Shown: positions 8,707 to 11,283 of the stretch, piece by piece
How positions within the stretch are numbered: position 1 is the stretch's first letter
Layout of the letters: each line of letters opens with the position of its first letter
Source of the DNA: CAZOZP01 sp964584325
GTDB lineage: Bacteria; Bacteroidota; Ignavibacteria; Ignavibacteriales; Melioribacteraceae
NCBI GenBank assembly: GCA_964584325.1
Contig: CAZOZP010000085.1
Location: 1-11,283 of the forward strand
DNA: 11,283 nucleotides
Reading direction: 5' to 3'
Notes under the pieces: generated by a model
What the model was told of the DNA's origin: nothing
What the model saw: the letters and a program-made list of their open reading frames with translations, nothing else
The model's database searches: none
Program-made: the position numbers and the translations under genes

Positions 8707-9324
8707 ATGGAACGTAATGAAGCAGTAAGAAGTATTCATAGTATAATTGGGGAAGATTTACGAGAACTAGCTGAAAAATATAAGGTTACAGTATTTAAAG
8801 ATGGAAAAAAGAATAAAGGTTGGGCCGGACACGTTATTGAAAGGCATTTGGGCCTTCCAATTAACAGTTCGCAATCGCCTAACTTTGGTTCCTGGGAATT
8901 GAAAACTATTTGTCTGAAATATCTAAAAAATGGAGCTTTAACTGTTAAAGAAACAATGGCAATTACAATGATCGATCCTTATAATGTTGAAAGAACAGAA
9001 TTTGAAGATAGTCACCTTTATGCCAAAATGAAAAAAATAGTTATTGCAGCAAGGATTTGGGAAAACAAGAACGAAAAAAAATCGATACTTTATGCAGCAT
9101 CTGCTTTCGACTTGGGAAATTCAGATATATATAATCAAGTAAAAGCCGATTATGATTTAGTGCGTGAAACAATTATTACTAAAGGATTTTCTGCCTTATC
9201 TGGGAAATTAGGCGTGTATATTCAACCAAGAACGAAAGGTGCAGGTCACGGAAGTACATCTCGGGCATTTTATGCTAGAGTTTCTTTTTTAAAACAATCA
9301 ATTTTTCTATCGCTTAACCAATGA
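8707..9324 (+). CDS. MutH/Sau3AI-superfamily type II restriction endonuclease
   Basis: This 205-residue protein looks like a PD-(D/E)xK nuclease of the MutH/Sau3AI superfamily, which also includes MvaI and BcnI. The N-terminal part KKNKGWAGHVIERHLG (35-49) parallels MutH KRDKGWIG...LEIWLG. The active-site strand is SPNFGSWELKT (57-67), giving Glu64-x-Lys66, with Glu45 as a further acidic residue. The C-terminal motif YIQPRTKGAGHGSTSRAFYA (171-190) corresponds to the MutH/Sau3AI block ending in R-x-F-Y. Asn59 occupies the place of the usual catalytic Asp, and its five-residue spacing to Glu64 is more like MvaI than MutH. With a Dam-like partner, GATC is the likely target, cleaved as a restriction enzyme. 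A hemimethyl-GATC nickase like MutH is an alternative. The stop overlaps the next gene as ATGA. Activity is uncertain because of Asn59. Confidence 0.82.
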   Translation: MERNEAVRSIHSIIGEDLRELAEKYKVTVFKDGKKNKGWAGHVIERHLGLPINSSQSPNFGSWELKTICLKYLKNGALTVKETMAITMIDPYNVERTEFEDSHLYAKMKKIVIAARIWENKNEKKSILYAASAFDLGNSDIYNQVKADYDLVRETIITKGFSALSGKLGVYIQPRTKGAGHGSTSRAFYARVSFLKQSIFLSLNQ

Positions 9325-10136
9325 TAAACAAAATGGAAGAGAATAAATTACTTGCATCATTCGAACCAGAAATAACAACAGCATGGTCATTTCCGGAAAG
9401 AGGAAATTGGGCAACACATAACCCTAAATACAGAGGGAATTTTGCACCTCAAATTCCTCGTAATCTTATGTTAAAATATTCGAAAGAAGGTGATTTTATT
9501 TTAGATCCAATGATTGGGTCAGGGACAACACTGATTGAAGCGAAACTATTGCATCGCGATGCTGATGGCATTGATATTAATCCGGAGGCTGTAGATATAT
9601 GTAATAAAGCTTTGAATTTTGAACATAATACTTTTAGTAAACAAACTGCACGTGTTGGCGATGCCAGAAACTTATCCGCATACGAAAGCAATACTGTTGA
9701 CTTAATAATAACTCATCCCCCATACTTTAATATTGTTCAATATTCCAATAATGGCATTGAAGAAGATTTATCCAGTATCAGTAGTTTACCTAAATTTTTT
9801 GCTGAAATTCAAAATATTTCTCAGGAACTTTTTCGTGTATTAAAAGAAGATCATCATTGCGCAATTTTGATAGGAGATACACGCAAAGCGCAGCATTATA
9901 TTCCTCTCTCATATTATCTGCTTACAATATTTCTTAAAACGGGTTTTGTCTTAAAAGAAGAAATTATTAAAACACAACATAATTGTGTCTATTCAAAAAA
10001 GTGGACGCAAAGTGCAGCGAAGTATAATTTCTATTTAATAATGCATGAACACTTGTTTGTATTTAGGAAACCAAAAACTAATGAAAATAAGTCACGAATA
10101 AAGTACTCTTCGTATAATGAAATGATTGCACTTTAA
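9321..10136 (+). CDS. Second DNA amino-methyltransferase (N4-cytosine/N6-adenine type) of the cassette
   Basis: This 271-residue S-adenosylmethionine-dependent DNA methyltransferase carries motif I LDPMIGSGTT (61-70) and motif IV THPPYFN (131-137), in the order I then IV. The start, AWSFPERGNW followed by YRGNFAPQIPRNLMLKYS (37-54), is typical of N4/N6 methylase-domain proteins found in restriction-modification loci. His replaces the more usual Asp/Ser before PPY, a variant I associate with this subgroup. It is not closely related to the Dam-like gene in the same cassette, nor does it show the motif order I expect for the DpnA-type second enzyme of DpnII systems. ATG 9321 overlaps the nuclease stop (ATGA), indicating translational coupling; an alternative ATG lies at 9333. 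Whether it methylates A or C, and in which sequence, cannot be read here. Confidence 0.88.
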   Translation: MINKMEENKLLASFEPEITTAWSFPERGNWATHNPKYRGNFAPQIPRNLMLKYSKEGDFILDPMIGSGTTLIEAKLLHRDADGIDINPEAVDICNKALNFEHNTFSKQTARVGDARNLSAYESNTVDLIITHPPYFNIVQYSNNGIEEDLSSISSLPKFFAEIQNISQELFRVLKEDHHCAILIGDTRKAQHYIPLSYYLLTIFLKTGFVLKEEIIKTQHNCVYSKKWTQSAAKYNFYLIMHEHLFVFRKPKTNENKSRIKYSSYNEMIAL

Positions 10137-10140
10137 ACAT

Positions 10141-10214
10141 AAAAAGAGGTTTTTAAAGTGAATGTCGCTTAAGAGATAGTAGAGCCCCTTATTGCAATAA
10201 AAAAACCTCTTTTT
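10141..10214. terminator. Long inverted-repeat structure between convergent genes, candidate bidirectional terminator
   Basis: Positions 10141-10154 (AAAAAGAGGTTTTT) and 10201-10214 are perfect 14-bp inverted repeats enclosing 46 bases. Each strand ends its arm in a run of five T. The location, 5 bp after the second methyltransferase and 44 bp from the end of the convergent DUF4332 gene, suits a bidirectional terminator. The 46-base interior is longer than in a standard intrinsic terminator and holds its own structure: a small stem AAGTG/CGCTT (10157-10171) and the perfect palindrome TTATTGCAATAA (10189-10200). A tiny MITE-like element or a processed RNA hairpin is an alternative. Confidence 0.5.
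10189..10200. repeat. 12-bp perfect palindrome inside the inverted-repeat structure
   Basis: TTATTGCAATAA is identical to its reverse complement and ends exactly where the right arm of the 74-bp structure begins. It could be a binding site for a dimeric protein or simply part of the RNA fold. The palindrome is directly visible; a function is not shown. Confidence 0.4.
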
Positions 10215-10257
10215 ATAACACAAACCGTTTTAGACTTACAGTATGCTTCACGGTGTT

Positions 10258-10668
10258 TTAATATTCAAGTGCTCTTGGTAATGCTTTTGCCTGCTCTACC
10301 CAGTCAGTAACTTCTTTCAATGAAGGAGTTCTGCGGCAAAGTTTCTTCTCCGCATTAATTTCTTCCATTTTCTTTGTCAGATTATCAGCTTTTCTCTGAG
10401 CAAGTTCAGGAACAGTATCAACGCCTGAAGCTTCAAGCAGTTCGGAAAATTCGGAGCCTATTCCTTTAATTCTGAATAAATCTGCCATATTGGCAAATTT
10501 AAGAATCTGCTTTTCGGAAATTTCGGTTTTTTCGGCAAGTTCCTTTCTTTGTTTTGTGGTCTTGCAGTTTTCAAGAAGTGCTTCAGTGGTTTTAACTCCG
10601 GCTGCATTAAGTTTTGCACCTAATGCCGGGCCTATGCCTTCAACTTCTTCCACTTTGTAATTTGCCAT
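10258..10668 (-). CDS. DUF4332 protein with two helix-hairpin-helix repeats
   Basis: This 136-residue protein matches the DUF4332 family. Two helix-hairpin-helix segments are visible: VEGIGPALGAKLNAAGV (9-25) and IKGIGSEFSELLEASGV (67-83), joined by the family's LAEKTEISEKQILKFANMADL stretch. A conserved C-terminal part has RRTPS (112-116) and WVEQAKALPRALEY (123-136). Such repeats bind DNA backbone non-specifically in other proteins, but no biochemical role is established for the family, so DNA binding is inference. The start is well set: read on the minus strand, GGAG (plus-strand 10674-10677) lies five bases before ATG at 10668. It converges on the restriction-modification cassette and is not part of it. 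Its composition is like the upstream chromosomal genes rather than the cassette. Confidence 0.88.
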   Translation of the reverse strand: MANYKVEEVEGIGPALGAKLNAAGVKTTEALLENCKTTKQRKELAEKTEISEKQILKFANMADLFRIKGIGSEFSELLEASGVDTVPELAQRKADNLTKKMEEINAEKKLCRRTPSLKEVTDWVEQAKALPRALEY

Positions 10669-10782
10669 AAATACTCCATTTAATATTATTAAAATATGGA
10701 AACCGATTACATCATAAGTTTCCGCTTCAGTTTGATTATATCAGGAATTTTTTAATTGCTCTTTAGTCCTTCCAAAATATAA
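10669..10782. other. Upstream region of the DUF4332 gene
   Basis: Read on the minus strand it contains the ribosome-binding site GGAG and, further up, TATAAT (plus-strand ATTATA at 10735-10740), which could be a -10 box. No matching -35 is evident. Nothing else is recognisable apart from high AT content. Confidence 0.3.
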
Positions 10783-10942
10783 ACCCAAATTATTCGTTAG
10801 AAAATCTTTATCACTGAATACCATTGCAAAGAAAGAATAATTTGGGTAACCCCGCCTTACAAAATCTTATCCCGCATTTTGCGGGATTTAGATTTTGTTA
10901 GGCGATTTGTCATTACTTTCTTCCTCAATGACAAATTTGGGT
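10783..10942 (+). repeat. Composite palindromic element of three consecutive hairpins (copy 2, complete)
   Basis: Three hairpins stand end to end. Hairpin 1 has perfect 13-bp arms ACCCAAATTATTC (10783-10795) and 10835-10847. Hairpin 2 has 15-bp outer arms with one mismatch (10853-10867 and 10890-10904) and an inner perfect 8-bp stem ATCCCGCA (10869-10876) with 10880-10887 around a TTT loop. Hairpin 3 (10905-10914 with 10927-10936) abuts hairpin 2 without a gap. The block begins ACCCAAATT and ends AATTTGGGT, so it has matching inverted termini, as in MITEs or REP-type elements. Its last 51 bases recur at window positions 1-51. No transposase is present. No clear target-site duplication is seen. 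Confidence 0.72.
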
Positions 10943-10961
10943 AAGTGAAAATAATCAATAA

Positions 10962-11142
10962 TATTTCCATTGTCATCCTAAATATCGCTATGGAGGGAAT
11001 TTATTTTGTACCAAAGAAGAAATAATTTTTACTCTTCAGACAATCTACCCGGTAACTCGTAAAGCATTACTTAGAGAATTAAAAATTATTGAATCGAATG
11101 ACGAAGAAGTAAATATGGATTACGATTCAATGTCCGTGTAAA
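10962..11142 (+). pseudogene. Startless 59-codon reading frame running into the tandem repeat
   Basis: After a stop at 10959-10961 this frame stays open for 59 codons and ends at TAA 11140-11142, inside the first 21-bp repeat unit. The middle part (TKEEIIFTLQTIYP, then VTRKALLRELKIIE) reads like ordinary protein, but there is no ATG, GTG or TTG near its beginning, and the only ATGs lie in the last ten codons. I do not recognise it. It may be a gene fragment whose 3' end was replaced by repeat expansion, or a chance open frame. Confidence 0.25.
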
Positions 11143-11283
11143 GTGAAGAAATGTCCGTGTAAAGTGAAGAAATGTCCGTGTAAAGTGAAGAAATGTCCGT
11201 GTAAAGCGAAGAAATTTCCGTGTAAAGTGAAGAAATGTCCGTGTAAAGCGAAGAAATGTTCACGTAAAGCGAAGAAATGTTCA
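11130..11283. repeat. 21-bp tandem repeat array, 7 full units and a partial eighth, running off the edge
   Basis: Units begin at 11130, 11151, 11172, 11193, 11214, 11235 and 11256, with seven bases of another at 11277. Each starts ATGTCCGTGT and ends AAAGTGAAGAA or AAAGCGAAGAA. The first three are identical; units 4 and 6 carry T-to-C at position 15, unit 5 G-to-T at position 3, and unit 7 four changes. There are no spacers. In the frame starting at 11131 the array encodes repeats of Cys-Pro-Cys-Lys-Val-Lys-Lys without a stop to the window end. The opposite strand is also open (Phe-Phe-Thr-Leu-His-Gly-His). The observed changes are nearly all amino-acid-changing in both frames, which does not support coding. 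Confidence 0.9.

Noticed and set aside
8707..9324. Housekeeping MutH of methyl-directed mismatch repair
   Set aside because: It is embedded between two methyltransferases with overlapping starts, shows MvaI-like active-site spacing, and no mutS or mutL is nearby. A restriction role is simpler.
10141..10214. Integron attC site or retron non-coding RNA
   Set aside because: No attC core motifs, integrase or reverse transcriptase are present; the structure alone does not support either.
10698..10723. Inverted repeat GGAAAC/GTTTCC upstream of the DUF4332 gene as an operator
   Set aside because: Only six base pairs per arm with a 14-base loop; expected by chance in a region of this size.
10978..11026. 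Short frame starting at ATG 10990 (about 11 codons)
   Set aside because: Too short, no ribosome-binding site, and it overlaps the longer startless frame.
11130..11283. CRISPR array
   Set aside because: Repeats are contiguous 21-bp units with no spacers, and no cas gene is present.
1..11283. tRNA, rRNA or riboswitch genes
   Set aside because: No cloverleaf, conserved rRNA sequence or recognisable aptamer core was seen on either strand by eye.

Overview
The window looks like a piece of a Bacteroidota/Chlorobiota-type chromosome, plausibly an Ignavibacteria-like lineage. The reasons are the AT-rich coding, weak or absent Shine-Dalgarno sequences at several genes, a UvrA whose first zinc module lacks one cysteine, and a CrtI-type desaturase and a two-HhH DUF4332 protein that read like members from that group. 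This placement is inference; no rRNA or tRNA is present to anchor it.

Layout. Positions 1-51 carry the right end of a palindromic repeat whose second copy lies at 10892-10942. Positions 205-1704 encode a CrtI-type FAD-dependent carotenoid desaturase family protein, and 1797-2162 a YraN/UPF0102 protein. Positions 2217-4811 form a compact Mla-type lipid transport operon: MlaE permease, MlaF ATPase overlapping it by 16 bp, and MlaD MCE protein. UvrA (4834-7617) follows after only 22 bp, so it is probably co-transcribed.

Positions 7694-10136 hold an AT-richer restriction-modification cassette read as one unit: a Dam-like N6-adenine methyltransferase with the GATC-recognition residues of E. coli Dam, a 28-codon mini-ORF that exactly fills the gap, a MutH/Sau3AI-superfamily endonuclease, and a second amino-methyltransferase of a different type. 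TAATG, TAA-AAA-ATG and ATGA junctions suggest translational coupling throughout. The likely job is restriction of GATC-containing foreign DNA. Open questions are why two unlike methyltransferases are kept, and whether Asn in place of the expected catalytic Asp leaves the nuclease active.

A 74-bp inverted-repeat structure (10141-10214) separates the cassette from a convergent minus-strand DUF4332 helix-hairpin-helix protein (10258-10668). The last 615 bp contain no confident gene. They hold a 160-bp block of three consecutive hairpins with matching termini (10783-10942), a short startless reading frame (10962-11142), and a 21-bp tandem repeat (11130 to the window edge) that stays open in a Cys-Pro-Cys-Lys-rich frame.

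The most unusual items are the M-mini-ORF-R-M cassette, the palindromic repeat family flanking the whole 10.9-kb block in direct orientation, and the tandem array running off the right edge.
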